A stretch of DNA of 64,000 bases from Anaerolineaceae bacterium. GTDB taxonomy: Bacteria > Chloroflexota > Anaerolineae > Anaerolineales > Anaerolineaceae. Numbering within the stretch: position 1 is the stretch's first letter; the number at the start of each line of letters is the position of its first letter. The notes beneath the pieces are model-generated. The model did no database searches. It was not told the origin of the DNA and was given only the letters and a program-made list of their open reading frames with translations. Below, in pieces: positions 27,685 through 36,457 of the stretch. The stretch is taken from NCBI GenBank assembly GCA_016841445.1, contig JAENZD010000001.1, positions 434,001 through 498,000 on the forward strand, read 5' to 3'. The position numbers and the translations under genes were made by a program.

Positions 27685-29559
27685 TCAGGGGCACTTCCAT
27701 CCACCGTCAGGGGCAGTCAAACGCAGTTCGCTAAAGGTTGAGAGGATACCGCAGGAATAGCACTGGTCCCGGCAGTCCGGCCGAATCTTTCCCGCTAAGC
27801 TCCATTCATAATCACGTTTGAGGAAGGATTTCCGCACGCCAGCATTGATGTGATCCCAGGGGAGGGTCTCATCCAGTTCCCGCTCGCGTTTGCTGTAAAA
27901 ATCAGGGTCCAGTCCCGCTTGCTCAAAAGCCTTTTGCCAGATATCGCTGTTAAAGTGCTCAGACCAGGCATCAAACCGCGCCCCGTTCTGCCAGGCATGG
28001 AAAATGACATCTGCAATCCGGCGATCGCCGCGCGAAAGCCAGGCTTCCAGCAAGGACGCCTGGGGGTCGTTCCATGTCATTTTGATCTTGGCACCGTGGA
28101 AGCCTTCATGCAGAAGATTCAGTTTCTGGCGGATGATCTCCGGGTCTTCAAAGGCTGCCCACTGGAAGGGGGTATGCGGCTTGGGAATGAAGGTGCTCAC
28201 GCCAACATGCAGCCTGGCGCGTCCGCCTGCGATTTTTCGCCCTTCTTGCAGAACTTTCCTGGAAAGCTCAGTGATCGCGGCGACATCTTCCATTGTTTCC
28301 TGGGGATGACCGATCATGAAATAGAGTTTGATTGTTTTCCAGCCATGCTGGAAGATCGATCGTGCCGTCGCCAATAGTTCATCATCGCTGATCGGTTTGT
28401 TGATGACATTCCGTAAGCGCTCCGTGCCTGCTTCAGGTGCCAGGGTGAACCCGCCGCCGGGTGAGAGGGCTTGAAGTTCATTCATAAGTTCATCAGAGAA
28501 AGATTCGATCCGCAGTGAGGGCAGGGAGATATTCACCTGGCGCTCACAAAGTAGGTCGCTCAAGCCCTTGATCAAGGCGATGATCTGGGAGTGGTCAGAG
28601 GAAGACAGCGATAGCAAGCTGACCTCTTCGTAACCAGTCTGCTCCAACCCAGACCGTAAAGCTGACAAAATCTCATCGACAGAACGCTCGCGGATTGGAC
28701 GGTTGACCATCCCGGCGTGGCAGAAGCGGCAGCCTCGGGTGCAGCCCCTCATGATCTCAACGCTGACCCTCTCATGCACGACTTCTACATTGGGGACCAT
28801 GAAGCGGGTAAGGGGGGGCGGGAAGGCTGCCATGATACGCTTGTCCACAGTCTGCTTTGCTGCAGGATTATTGGGATTGATCTGATTCACCCGGCCGTCA
28901 TTGTGATAGCTGATGTCATATAAACTAGGGACGTACACACCGGGGATACCTCCCAAGCGTACCAGTAGTTTCTCACGGGTCTCTCCTGCATCTTGCCAGG
29001 CTTGATAGACGTCCACAACTTCCAGAATTGCATCTTCTCCCTCGCCGATCACGAAAGCATCCACGAAAGGGGCGACCGGTTCAGGGTTGTAGACTGCCTG
29101 CCCGCCTGCGATCACCAACGGATGTTCTTTGGTACGCTCACGGCTGTAAAGCGGCAGGTGTGCCAGGTCAAGGATATTAAGGAAGTTGGTGTAAAGCGTC
29201 TCATAGGGCAGGCTGACGCCGATGATCTCAAATTCCGAAAGGGCACGTTTGCTTTCCAGGCTGAACAGCGGAATCTCCGCCGCTCGCATGGCAGCTTCCA
29301 TATCGATCCAGGGTGAAAAAGCCCTTTCTGCTGCAATATCATCACGCTGGTTGAGGATGTCATACAGGAGTGCAATGCCCAGGTTGGACTGGCCCAGGTC
29401 ATAGATATCCGGGAAAACTAGGGCAAGGTGGGTGTGGACAGAATCCCAGGGTTTGATGGTCTGGTTGAGCTCACCGCCCACGTAGCGCCCGGGTTTGGCG
29501 ACGGTGGGTAGGATGCGTTCTACCCACCGTTGGAGGGTTTCAGGTTGGGTCTCGGGCAT
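27685..29559 (-). CDS. TIGR03960-type B12-binding-domain radical SAM protein
   Basis: 624 residues. An N-terminal cobalamin-binding-like region (LALVFPDIYDLGQSNLGI, then VIAGGQAVYNPEP) precedes a radical SAM barrel with the cluster motif CTRGCRFC and a GGFTLAPEAGTERLRNVI strand. The C-terminus has CRDQCYSCG, which may hold another metal. The reaction is not known. It is coupled to the DUF2344 gene downstream and lies one base after the SDR gene upstream. Confidence 0.94.
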   Translation of the reverse strand: MPETQPETLQRWVERILPTVAKPGRYVGGELNQTIKPWDSVHTHLALVFPDIYDLGQSNLGIALLYDILNQRDDIAAERAFSPWIDMEAAMRAAEIPLFSLESKRALSEFEIIGVSLPYETLYTNFLNILDLAHLPLYSRERTKEHPLVIAGGQAVYNPEPVAPFVDAFVIGEGEDAILEVVDVYQAWQDAGETREKLLVRLGGIPGVYVPSLYDISYHNDGRVNQINPNNPAAKQTVDKRIMAAFPPPLTRFMVPNVEVVHERVSVEIMRGCTRGCRFCHAGMVNRPIRERSVDEILSALRSGLEQTGYEEVSLLSLSSSDHSQIIALIKGLSDLLCERQVNISLPSLRIESFSDELMNELQALSPGGGFTLAPEAGTERLRNVINKPISDDELLATARSIFQHGWKTIKLYFMIGHPQETMEDVAAITELSRKVLQEGRKIAGGRARLHVGVSTFIPKPHTPFQWAAFEDPEIIRQKLNLLHEGFHGAKIKMTWNDPQASLLEAWLSRGDRRIADVIFHAWQNGARFDAWSEHFNSDIWQKAFEQAGLDPDFYSKRERELDETLPWDHINAGVRKSFLKRDYEWSLAGKIRPDCRDQCYSCGILSTFSELRLTAPDGGWKCP

Positions 29560-29560
29560 A

Positions 29561-30349
29561 TCAGATTAGTCCTTTATAGGTGCCGCCGTCGACTGTCAGG
29601 AGTACGCCTGTGATGTAGGATGCTGCCGGGGAGAGCAGGAATGCCGCTGCTTTAGCAAACTCCTCCGGTGTGCCCATCCGACCCAGGGGACTTTGGGCGT
29701 TTTGCGCCTGGATTTCCTCTTCAACCGTGGTGCCTTTCCGTTCCGCCCGGTCTGCCATGAGCTGTTCGACGCGTTCGGTTTGCGTCCAGGAGGGCAGGAT
29801 TGAGTTGAAGCGGATGCCTTCCGGTCCCAGTTCGAGAGCCAGGGTCTTCGTTAATCCGGCGGTGGCAGCCCGGATGCTGTTTGAGAGCACTAGGTTGGGG
29901 ATGGGCTGTTTGACCGAAACGGAGGTGACGGTCAATACGGAGGGATTATCTGATTTCCGTAGATAAGGCAGGGCAGCACGGATCAGGCGCACGTGGCTTA
30001 GTAATGAAAGATCGATTGATTTTGCCCATTCATCATCGGAGAAATCCTCGAAAGCCCCGGGAGGTGGTCCGCCGGCATTAGTGAACAGCAGATCTAAGCC
30101 ATTGAAAGCAGACACAGTTTGTTCGATGAGTTTGTTTGGCGTTTTCGGATCTGTCACATCGCCGGGAAGAGTGATCACATCCACACCGAAGTTGGATAGT
30201 TCATCACTAGCTTCAGAAAGGTTTTCTTCATCGCGGCTGTTGATAGCGAGTTTCACGCCTTCCTGGGCCAGGATTTTTGCCGTGGCAAAGCCCAGCCCGC
30301 GGCTGGCACCGGTCAATAATGCAACTTTTCCTTTGAGTCCTAAATCCAT
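29561..30349 (-). CDS. SDR-family protein without the usual Tyr-Lys catalytic pair
   Basis: 262 residues with an intact Rossmann loop (TGASRGLGFATAK), an NAGGPPPG turn and the C-terminal GVLLTVDGG of FabG-like SDRs. The catalytic stretch is changed: Ser143 is kept (VTSVSV), but the Tyr expected at 156 is Ser and the Lys at 160 is Arg (LSNSIRAATAG). A FabG-like subgroup with this SNSIR pattern is known and is often annotated as a 3-oxoacyl-ACP reductase without proof. Activity may be different or absent. It sits between DUF503 and the radical SAM genes with gaps of 11 bp and 1 bp. Confidence 0.88.
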   Translation of the reverse strand: MDLGLKGKVALLTGASRGLGFATAKILAQEGVKLAINSRDEENLSEASDELSNFGVDVITLPGDVTDPKTPNKLIEQTVSAFNGLDLLFTNAGGPPPGAFEDFSDDEWAKSIDLSLLSHVRLIRAALPYLRKSDNPSVLTVTSVSVKQPIPNLVLSNSIRAATAGLTKTLALELGPEGIRFNSILPSWTQTERVEQLMADRAERKGTTVEEEIQAQNAQSPLGRMGTPEEFAKAAAFLLSPAASYITGVLLTVDGGTYKGLI

Positions 30350-30360
30350 AATATCAACTT

Positions 30361-30648
30361 TCAGTAAATGATTTCTATTTTTTCATCTGTCAGCGGCAGA
30401 TCGGGCCAGTGGTTCTCGTAAAAGGTGATCACCTGCCCGAGGGTCTTCTCGGCAATGATCCCGTCTGAAGCAGCACAGGCGATCAGAAGCTGGCAGGACT
30501 GCCAGCTATCCTGATGATCAGATTCCACAACAGAAACATTGAACTCTTTCCGCAGACGAGCAATGATCGGTTTGATACGCCCGCGCTTTTCCTTTAAGGA
30601 ATGGCAGTCCGGCAGGTAGAGCGTGAGAGTCAGTATTCCGACATGCAT
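30361..30648 (-). CDS. DUF503 family protein (YlxP-like)
   Basis: 95 residues from the ATG at 30646-30648, giving the family start MHVGILTLTLYLPDCHSLKEKR. It continues IKPIIARLRKEFNVSVVESDHQD and ends in a short beta hairpin. Family members are small cytosolic proteins, in Bacillus encoded near ribosome-maturation genes; function is unproven. First gene of the operon that runs to 27036. Confidence 0.9.
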   Translation of the reverse strand: MHVGILTLTLYLPDCHSLKEKRGRIKPIIARLRKEFNVSVVESDHQDSWQSCQLLIACAASDGIIAEKTLGQVITFYENHWPDLPLTDEKIEIIY

Positions 30649-30761
30649 GGGACTAATTATACCGAGGGAGGCGAAAGAAAGAAGGTGAAAGGGTAATCGG
30701 TTAATAGACAATTAAACGATCAGGTATTTGACAATTAGACGTGTAACAAAAACGGGTGGTG

Positions 30762-30783
30762 GGGCGGATCTCCGTGTCCGCCC
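30762..30783 (+). repeat. GC-rich hairpin, GGGCGGA/TCCGCCC
   Basis: A perfect seven-pair stem around an eight-base loop. A hairpin with the same layout but another sequence is found at 52918-52939. Confidence 0.7.
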
Positions 30784-30852
30784 ATCTTTGTTAGTGTCTG
30801 CCCTCTGAAAAATGTAATTGAGTATGCATCTTATTAATGATCTCATAAATCT

Positions 30853-30903
30853 GGAGTGAGGGCTTTAGCCCGACAAATTCAATCGCCCTAAAGGGCTCAT
30901 TCC
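30853..30903 (+). repeat. Solitary copy of the 60-bp array element
   Basis: GGAGTGAG, GGGCTTTAGCCC, GCCCTAAAGGGC and CTCATTCC occur in the same order and spacing as in each unit of the array at 19898-20484. The central part between the two inner stems (GACAAATTCAATC) differs. Confidence 0.9.
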
Positions 30904-31057
30904 TTCTTGTAATGAATAAGCAATCAAGCGATTAGGCAAATAGAAAATCAGGTTATCAGGCAATCAGGAATCAGGCTATGGGGTGAATCGCGAAGGTTGA
31001 GTGAACCGGCAAAGAAAATTCCGGTCTCCAGTCTTCGGTCTCCCGTCCTTTCTCAAC

Positions 31058-31822
31058 CTAACCTTCTGCCACCACCAGGTTGATAAGCGTTCCGAGTCCC
31101 TCAATGTTAATTTTTACGTCTTTCCCGGGAGGTAGTTCACCCACCCCAGAGGGGGTGCCGGTCAGGATCAGGTCGCCCGGTTCGAGGGTCATAAAGGAGG
31201 AGATGAACACCACCAACTGCGGGACGCTGAAGACCATATCACGGGTGGAGGCCATCTGGCGCAGTTCTTCGCCCACATGGCAAGTGATCACTGCGTCGGC
31301 GGGGTTAAAATCGGTGTCGATCCATGGCCCTAACGGACAGAACGTGTCGAATCCCTTGCCGCGCGTCCACTGCAGGTCAGCGCGCTGCAGGTCACGGGCG
31401 GTGACGTCGTTGGCGATGGTGTAGCCAAAAACGTGGTTCATTGCTTCCCCGGGTTGGATGCGCCGGCCGCGCTTCCCGATCACCGCGGCAAGCTCAGCCT
31501 CGTGCTCCACCTGTTTGGATTGGGGCGGCAGAATGATCGCATCACCTGGCCCGATCAGGCTGGAAGGCGGCTTAAGGAAAATCGCTGGGTATTCGCTCAC
31601 TTCAGTATTTTGTTCTTTGGCGTGCGCCTCATAGTTGCGCCCCACGCACAGGATCTTGCTGGGTCGAGATGGGGGCAGCAGCCTGACGGTATCAACCGGG
31701 ATGGTAGGGTCAAGCCGCCGGTACTCGCCAAAGGGATCGCCATCGATCTGGCCGACCAGATCTTCATACAGCCAGCCAAAGCGGGGACTGAGTTCAGGGG
31801 TCGAAAAGCGCAGGATTTTCAT
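31058..31822 (-). CDS. Fumarylacetoacetate hydrolase family protein
   Basis: 254 residues. A short N-terminal domain is followed by the FAH fold: KILCVGRNYEAHAKE, FLKPPSSLIGPGDAIILP, EHEAELAAVIGKRGR (metal-binding Glu residues), TIANDVTARDLQ and ILTGTPSGVGEL. Members are magnesium-dependent hydrolases or decarboxylases of acylpyruvates and oxaloacetate, or isomerases in aromatic degradation. No degradation operon is nearby, so an acylpyruvase or oxaloacetate decarboxylase role is as likely as any. Single gene, divergent from tRNA-Val. Confidence 0.92.
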   Translation of the reverse strand: MKILRFSTPELSPRFGWLYEDLVGQIDGDPFGEYRRLDPTIPVDTVRLLPPSRPSKILCVGRNYEAHAKEQNTEVSEYPAIFLKPPSSLIGPGDAIILPPQSKQVEHEAELAAVIGKRGRRIQPGEAMNHVFGYTIANDVTARDLQRADLQWTRGKGFDTFCPLGPWIDTDFNPADAVITCHVGEELRQMASTRDMVFSVPQLVVFISSFMTLEPGDLILTGTPSGVGELPPGKDVKINIEGLGTLINLVVAEG

Positions 31823-31854
31823 ATTTGGTGTATTCCTGTTTAAGTAGATTGCGG

Positions 31855-31860
31855 TATAAT
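31855..31860 (+). promoter_or_regulatory. -10 element of tRNA-Val
   Basis: TATAAT ends 9 bp before the tRNA. TTCCTG at 31833-31838 is a weak -35 at 16 bp. Confidence 0.5.
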
Positions 31861-31869
31861 GGTTGCGTC

Positions 31870-31943
31870 GGGCGGATAGCTCAGTTGGTTAGAGCGCATC
31901 TCTTACACAGATGAGGTCGCAGGTTCGAGCCCTGTTCCGCCCA
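31870..31943 (+). tRNA. tRNA-Val (anticodon TAC)
   Basis: Cloverleaf with acceptor GGGCGGA/TCCGCCC, D-arm GCTCAGTTGGTTAGAGC, anticodon stem CATCT/AGATG around CTTACAC, and T-arm with GGTTCGAGCC. Anticodon TAC. No CCA is encoded; TTTTT follows directly. Confidence 0.95.
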
Positions 31944-32130
31944 TTTTTGGTTTAAGTTGAGGGAATTATAACAGGGATATCAAGTGAGTGGGTTTACATA
32001 GACAATTAGGTTGTGAACATCTTTGGGGGAATGATACCAAATCATTTAATCTAATATTAATCTAAGTTGAAAATATTCCAATAATATATTATCATAGATA
32101 AAAGCTACCCGTATAACTTCAGGAGGTCCA

Positions 32131-34191
32131 ATGATGAAAGACCAGAATGGTAAAAAGGGGAAGCATAGGGGTAGGTGGGTAATTATCATCGGATGCATCA
32201 TATTGCTCATCATCAGTTTCTTAGCGATCTGGTTCTATACACCGCTGTTAAGATCAAAACCTCAGGTCAGGATCGTTCAACCTGAGACCCGGTTGGCGGT
32301 CAGATCGGGTGACGGTGTGATCTTGAAAGTCGAAGCAACGTCGCATAACGGTTTTGATTCCCTGGTTTTCCTTTTGGATGATGAATTCGAAAGTCAGCAA
32401 ATCATCACAAACTCACAGCAGAATTTGCTCAATCTGACCTTTCCCTGGTACAGCAGCCAAACCGGTGTTCACAAATTGAGTGTGGTGGCCTACAGCAGTG
32501 AAGGAATACCGAGTGAGCCATCCACTTTGCTCGTGATGGTTAATCCCCAGGAGCTTGGCCAAAACGCTCAGATTAACCCCCAGGAGTCTGTTGAACAGCA
32601 GGCTGCGGAACCCGTTGAACCCGGTTCGGAAAGCATCGTCCCACAGAGTGAGGTGGAAGCCCCGCAGCAAGCCAATCTTGATGGAGGTATTGTTGAAAAC
32701 CTCGATTGGTTCATCAGCGAGGTCGATGAAGTTGGCAATTTCCCGGTGCCGCTTCCCGATTTGCCGAATGACCAGATCCCCTGGATCACCAGGTTTGATA
32801 TCTTCAATGATCGCAATGGCAACCCCAGCAGTGGTACCGTCACCATTGCCGCTGCAGATGATACCGGTTTGAGCAGGATCATTTTTTCGATTGCCAACCT
32901 GTCAGATCCGCTTCACCCCTTCAACCAGGATTTTCTATGCGGTGGAGAGCTCACCTGTGAAATGGGGGGTGATTTTCAGCTGCCGGAGGGCGGGTGGGTT
33001 TTAGGCGCACGGGCAGTCGATGTTTTCGGCCAGGCCTCAGCGCTGTCCACCCGTCAAATTCATGTCCTGGCGGGGGATGACCCCCAGGCGGTTGCAGAAG
33101 GCGATGAAGAACAATTCATCTTTTTGGACCCAACCATTTCAGGAGAGGATATTGTCCTTTTTGATACTTCCCTGGATGATATCGGTGATCCCCAAATCGC
33201 GGAGTATGGATGCTCGGGGCAGATTGTGTATTTGGAAGTGCCCTATACCTACAAGTCTGATCATGGGGTTGATGTCTATCTGGGAGCCACGGCAGAGAGT
33301 GGCAATGTGATGGTAGCTGCGGGACACGCTAAAATCCAGCCCGGATCCGGCGTTGCAAGGATCCAAATGGAGCCGATTGCACCGGAATTAGCAGACCAAA
33401 CCGATAAGTTGGAGCTCTACTTTCGCACCGGTCCGGATTACTTCTATACCGAAACAGCCCCACTGGCGATTACCTGGCCCATCCCCGAACCGGACCTGAA
33501 GATTACCGCAGTTGACCTTGCTGAATCATTGATTTCCGTCAGGGTCAAGAATGTGGGCTGCGCCAGCGTAGAGGGATTTGAAATCGGATTTTTTCTGCCG
33601 GAAGACCAGACCCTTATAGAACAGGTGGATCAGCTTCTTTCGCCGGGCGCTGAATATGCCTGGGAGGGTTTAGTTAATCCCAATCTCTTTTCTCGTGCCT
33701 TCCAAACGGCTGTAGATCCGGGGAATGCCATATTGGAGATTGATGAATCCAATAATTCGTTTTCTTTATCCGCTATAGCGATCGACTATCTGGAAGTGTA
33801 TAAAATTGATATCCATAATATCAGTGAAGGTATCCTCAGGGGCGATAGAGGAGAGTTTGAGTTCTGGATGGCGGCTAACGGCATTGAACGGCGAAGTCCA
33901 TCAATGTATGACAGTTATTGGTCTCTTCCAAAGGGATCCTTTGAAGTCAGTGAGTTTATTGAACCCATTATCATCCACCCGCCAGCCGAGTGGAATAGGG
34001 ATTTATATTTCCTGTTTCAAGGTTGGGAGGATGATGATGGTTGGCGTGATTTTTTGGGCAATGTCAGGTATCTCCACAGCTTTGATATGTTCCAGGAAGG
34101 GAATTGGAAAGCCGGCGGTGAGTTTTCACAAACAAGTGATGATAACTTTTACACAGTATTCTGGCGGATTGTTCTCAAACCTCGTTATTAG
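32131..34191 (+). CDS. Membrane-anchored surface protein with Ig-like and CARDB domains
   Basis: 686 residues. A basic N-terminus precedes one membrane helix (VIIIGCIILLIISFLAIWF, about 17-35), so most of the protein is outside. Residues 45-140 look like an Ig-like domain (SSEGIPSEPSTLLVMV), followed by an acidic Gln/Pro/Glu linker. Near 455-550 a CARDB domain is seen (ITAVDLAESLISVRVKNVGCAS, DPGNAILEIDESNNSF). AGGAGG lies 4 bases before the first ATG and 7 before the second (32134), so either may be used. The following gene encodes a lipoprotein with a related N-terminal domain. Ligand unknown. Confidence 0.85.
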   Translation: MMKDQNGKKGKHRGRWVIIIGCIILLIISFLAIWFYTPLLRSKPQVRIVQPETRLAVRSGDGVILKVEATSHNGFDSLVFLLDDEFESQQIITNSQQNLLNLTFPWYSSQTGVHKLSVVAYSSEGIPSEPSTLLVMVNPQELGQNAQINPQESVEQQAAEPVEPGSESIVPQSEVEAPQQANLDGGIVENLDWFISEVDEVGNFPVPLPDLPNDQIPWITRFDIFNDRNGNPSSGTVTIAAADDTGLSRIIFSIANLSDPLHPFNQDFLCGGELTCEMGGDFQLPEGGWVLGARAVDVFGQASALSTRQIHVLAGDDPQAVAEGDEEQFIFLDPTISGEDIVLFDTSLDDIGDPQIAEYGCSGQIVYLEVPYTYKSDHGVDVYLGATAESGNVMVAAGHAKIQPGSGVARIQMEPIAPELADQTDKLELYFRTGPDYFYTETAPLAITWPIPEPDLKITAVDLAESLISVRVKNVGCASVEGFEIGFFLPEDQTLIEQVDQLLSPGAEYAWEGLVNPNLFSRAFQTAVDPGNAILEIDESNNSFSLSAIAIDYLEVYKIDIHNISEGILRGDRGEFEFWMAANGIERRSPSMYDSYWSLPKGSFEVSEFIEPIIIHPPAEWNRDLYFLFQGWEDDDGWRDFLGNVRYLHSFDMFQEGNWKAGGEFSQTSDDNFYTVFWRIVLKPRY

Positions 34192-34251
34192 CCATGGCTG
34201 CTGACAAAAGCCGTCTCAGCAAAAGAGCTTGAAAGAGTGAAAGGTTAGAAG

Positions 34252-35166
34252 ATGATGAATGGTCAGATTAAACGAATTTCATTGATAAAGACATTACTTT
34301 CCTTAATTTTTTTGAGCTTCTTGATCGGATGTGAATTTCCATCTCAAGGACTGAATGATACCTGGCGGGATAGCATTGGGGTTCAAATCCTCGTGCCTGA
34401 GGATGGTTCTCAGTGGCACCTGGGAGAGGAAATTGAGGTCACATCCAGGGTTTCTGCGCCAAATATTGTCAGGAGCCTCATTCTATATGTGAATGGCGAA
34501 CAGGTCAGGGAAGATTTATTTTTTAACCCCCAGTTCTTCAGTGGGACGATTTTCCAGAAATGGACCCCAAAAAACACAGGCATTTACACACTGCAAACAC
34601 GGTTGATGGATGCCTCGGACAAGACTGATTCGAACATTGTTACCATCCAGGTGGTTGAAGGAGATACCCCCTTAGTAGGACCGATAGATCAAATTACGAT
34701 GACACCTAACGAGGTGATTTCCATCACACCGACCCTGCCCACCACAACCTTAACGTCCACATTGACACCGACCATCACTTTAACGGTCACGCCAACGCAG
34801 CCCGAAGCAACGGGGAATGTCAACCTAAACTGCCGGTTGGGACCGGGGCTGGTGTATGAGACGGTCTGGTATTTGATGGCTGGGCAGACGGTTCCCCTGA
34901 TTGGGCGCAGCGAAGACAGCAACTGGTTGGTGGTTCAGCGATCTGATAACCTTGGCAGATGCTGGGTTTCAGCCAGCTACGTCACAACCAACATAGATAT
35001 TGGGGATCTGACAATCATTGAAGCACCTCCCATACCGCCAACCATCACCTTCACGCCGCTTCCTTATTATGGCTGTTCCGATTACCCCGATTTTGCCACA
35101 TGCAGTGCTGACCCGATGGGCTTTGGCACCTGCAGCTGGAACACGGGCTTGAATGTTTGTGAGTAA
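34252..35166 (+). CDS. Lipoprotein with Ig-like domain, Thr/Pro stalk and bacterial SH3 domain
   Basis: 304 residues. Lipoprotein signal with FLIGC (Cys about 27). Residues 40-140 form an Ig-like domain (VQILVPEDGSQWHLGEEIEV) like that of the gene upstream. A Thr/Pro-rich stalk (about 150-185) leads to an SH3b domain (LNCRLGPGLVYETVWYL, WLVVQRSD, GRCWVSASYV). The last 40 residues hold several Cys (GCSDYPDFATCSADP). SH3b domains often bind peptidoglycan or peptides, so this is probably an envelope protein of unknown role. It is 60 bp after the CARDB protein and may share its transcript. Confidence 0.86.
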   Translation: MMNGQIKRISLIKTLLSLIFLSFLIGCEFPSQGLNDTWRDSIGVQILVPEDGSQWHLGEEIEVTSRVSAPNIVRSLILYVNGEQVREDLFFNPQFFSGTIFQKWTPKNTGIYTLQTRLMDASDKTDSNIVTIQVVEGDTPLVGPIDQITMTPNEVISITPTLPTTTLTSTLTPTITLTVTPTQPEATGNVNLNCRLGPGLVYETVWYLMAGQTVPLIGRSEDSNWLVVQRSDNLGRCWVSASYVTTNIDIGDLTIIEAPPIPPTITFTPLPYYGCSDYPDFATCSADPMGFGTCSWNTGLNVCE

Positions 35167-35202
35167 AACGGTTTGGTAAAAGAAGCCACTTAAATATAGA
35201 TT

Positions 35203-35841
35203 TTATTCATCAAAATCAAATGGTTCGGATTGATATTCTGACTCATCTTCAGTTGTTCCCATTTCCGGGTTGGCTTCAATAACCCACTTCCGCCCAGCCC
35301 CGGTGATTTCCCAGGTGCCTCGCGGTGAATCAGCGGCAAGGTAGCCTTCTTTAACCAGCTTAAACCGCGCCCACTGCGCATTGTTCTCCCAGCGGACCAC
35401 ATGGGGTTTGGAGGGCAGGGACTGGTAGTCATCGTTGCTGAGCTGGTCTTTTATGATCTGATGCACCTGGTCCAGGACGGTTTGGAGCGGTGCAGACCCG
35501 CCCAGGTGAACTAATGCTTGTAGGATGGGCAGCTGGAAAGCCTGTTTCGGCGTTCGAGAACCCAGTTGGGGGGCATTCGTAGGCTTTTGGCTTGGGATCA
35601 TTTTCTGCCTGAGTTTTGTGGGTGTTGTGGGCAGGCTGATATTTGACCAATCATCATACAGGGCTTTGACCCTGGCATGAAAGGCGTGGATCTCTTCGGT
35701 CTTGTTTTTGATTTGTTCTGCTTCGATGAATTTTTCGTTTTCTAACAGGTGGGTGTGATCCTGTTTGAGGTCTGTTAGGGTCGTGCGCAGAGATTCGAGG
35801 AGGGTTTCTATTTGATTATGAATCTCATCCTGCCGTGCCAT
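35203..35841 (-). CDS. Coiled-coil protein with Mrr_N-like winged-helix domain
   Basis: 212 residues. The first 75 are a helical, charged coiled coil (IETLLESLRTTLTDLKQ, FIEAEQIKNKTEEIHAF). A Pro/Thr/Gln linker follows, then a winged-helix domain (QLPILQALVHLGGSAPLQTVL, WARFKLVKEGYLAADSPRGTWEITGAG) resembling the N-terminal domain of Mrr restriction proteins. The Mrr nuclease part is missing. The final 20 residues are acidic. It may be a DNA-binding regulator. No restriction genes are near. Confidence 0.8.
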   Translation of the reverse strand: MARQDEIHNQIETLLESLRTTLTDLKQDHTHLLENEKFIEAEQIKNKTEEIHAFHARVKALYDDWSNISLPTTPTKLRQKMIPSQKPTNAPQLGSRTPKQAFQLPILQALVHLGGSAPLQTVLDQVHQIIKDQLSNDDYQSLPSKPHVVRWENNAQWARFKLVKEGYLAADSPRGTWEITGAGRKWVIEANPEMGTTEDESEYQSEPFDFDE

Positions 35842-35906
35842 TTCTGCCTCTTTTATAGTGTTTATTTGATTGTATCATGGCATGAAGGAGAATTATTTTA
35901 ATGTAG

Positions 35907-35925
35907 GTCAGGTTTCCAACCTGAC
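35907..35925 (+). repeat. Short perfect hairpin GTCAGGTT/AACCTGAC
   Basis: An eight-pair stem with a three-base loop, followed on the plus strand by AAAAA. It sits alone upstream of the Mrr_N-like gene. The word is common as an intergenic repeat in bacteria. Confidence 0.6.
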
Positions 35926-35989
35926 AAAAAGGCTTTTGCATTAAATAATAGTCTCATCACAAAAAACGCGCGGCTGCCCCAAGCAGATT

Positions 35990-36024
35990 AAAAAAAGAAC
36001 GCCGGCAGGAATGTTTGCCAGCGT
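35990..36024 (-). terminator. Terminator of the DUF4397-like gene
   Basis: On the minus strand ACGCTGGCA pairs with TGCCGGCGT (one G-U pair) and is followed by TTCTTTTTT. It begins 23 bp after the stop of the gene at 36047. Confidence 0.8.
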
Positions 36025-36046
36025 CCTATAGAGATTGATTTTGAGA

Positions 36047-36457
36047 TTAGTTGACGACAGCCCGCAGGGTTGGGGCTTTTCCTGCACCCAGGGTTGCCCG
36101 GATGGAAACATTTACACCGGCGGGAATCTCAACTGGGCCGAGGGTCATGATGGGATCGCTGCCACCAGCGAAAGTTACTTCAATATAATAAGTGTCTGCT
36201 TCGAGTTCAGCCGATAAGCTCTGGCCGAATTCAACGTCAGAGAAAACCGCCAACAGTTCCTGGCTTTCTCCCTTGTAAACATAGATGTCGACAGGCAGTT
36301 CTTTTTCGAGGCCCAGGCTGCGGCCATTGATATTGTGCCTTACGTACAGGTCAAAAGTATCGTGGCCTGCTGCCTGCACCGAGCTGGCTCCGAAGGCAAA
36401 TACAACAGCGATTGCAAGGATACTTGCAAAGATAGAAACCTTAAAGAATTTGGACAT
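36047..36457 (-). CDS. Secreted DUF4397-like protein
   Basis: 136 residues. Signal peptide SIFASILAIAVVFAFGASSVQAAG with a probable AxA cleavage site near 30. The mature part is a single beta-rich domain (FDLYVRHNINGRSLGLEK, VDIYVYKG, GPVEIPAGVNVSIRATL) resembling DUF4397. AAGGAG lies 8 bases upstream of the ATG and a strong terminator follows, so this is a single-gene, probably well-expressed, exported protein. Function unknown. Confidence 0.83.
   Translation of the reverse strand: MSKFFKVSIFASILAIAVVFAFGASSVQAAGHDTFDLYVRHNINGRSLGLEKELPVDIYVYKGESQELLAVFSDVEFGQSLSAELEADTYYIEVTFAGGSDPIMTLGPVEIPAGVNVSIRATLGAGKAPTLRAVVN

Larger units (their letters stand above)
30649..31057 (+). other. Intergenic stretch with hairpin and REP-like copy
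   Basis: No gene is seen. It contains a GC-rich hairpin (30762-30783), one copy of the 60-bp repeat element (30853-30903) and, around 30905-30990, short degenerate words such as ATCAGG and AATCAGG that look like slippage products. Confidence 0.7.

Noticed and set aside
35203-35841. Mrr restriction endonuclease
   Set aside because: Only the winged-helix part is present; the nuclease domain is missing.
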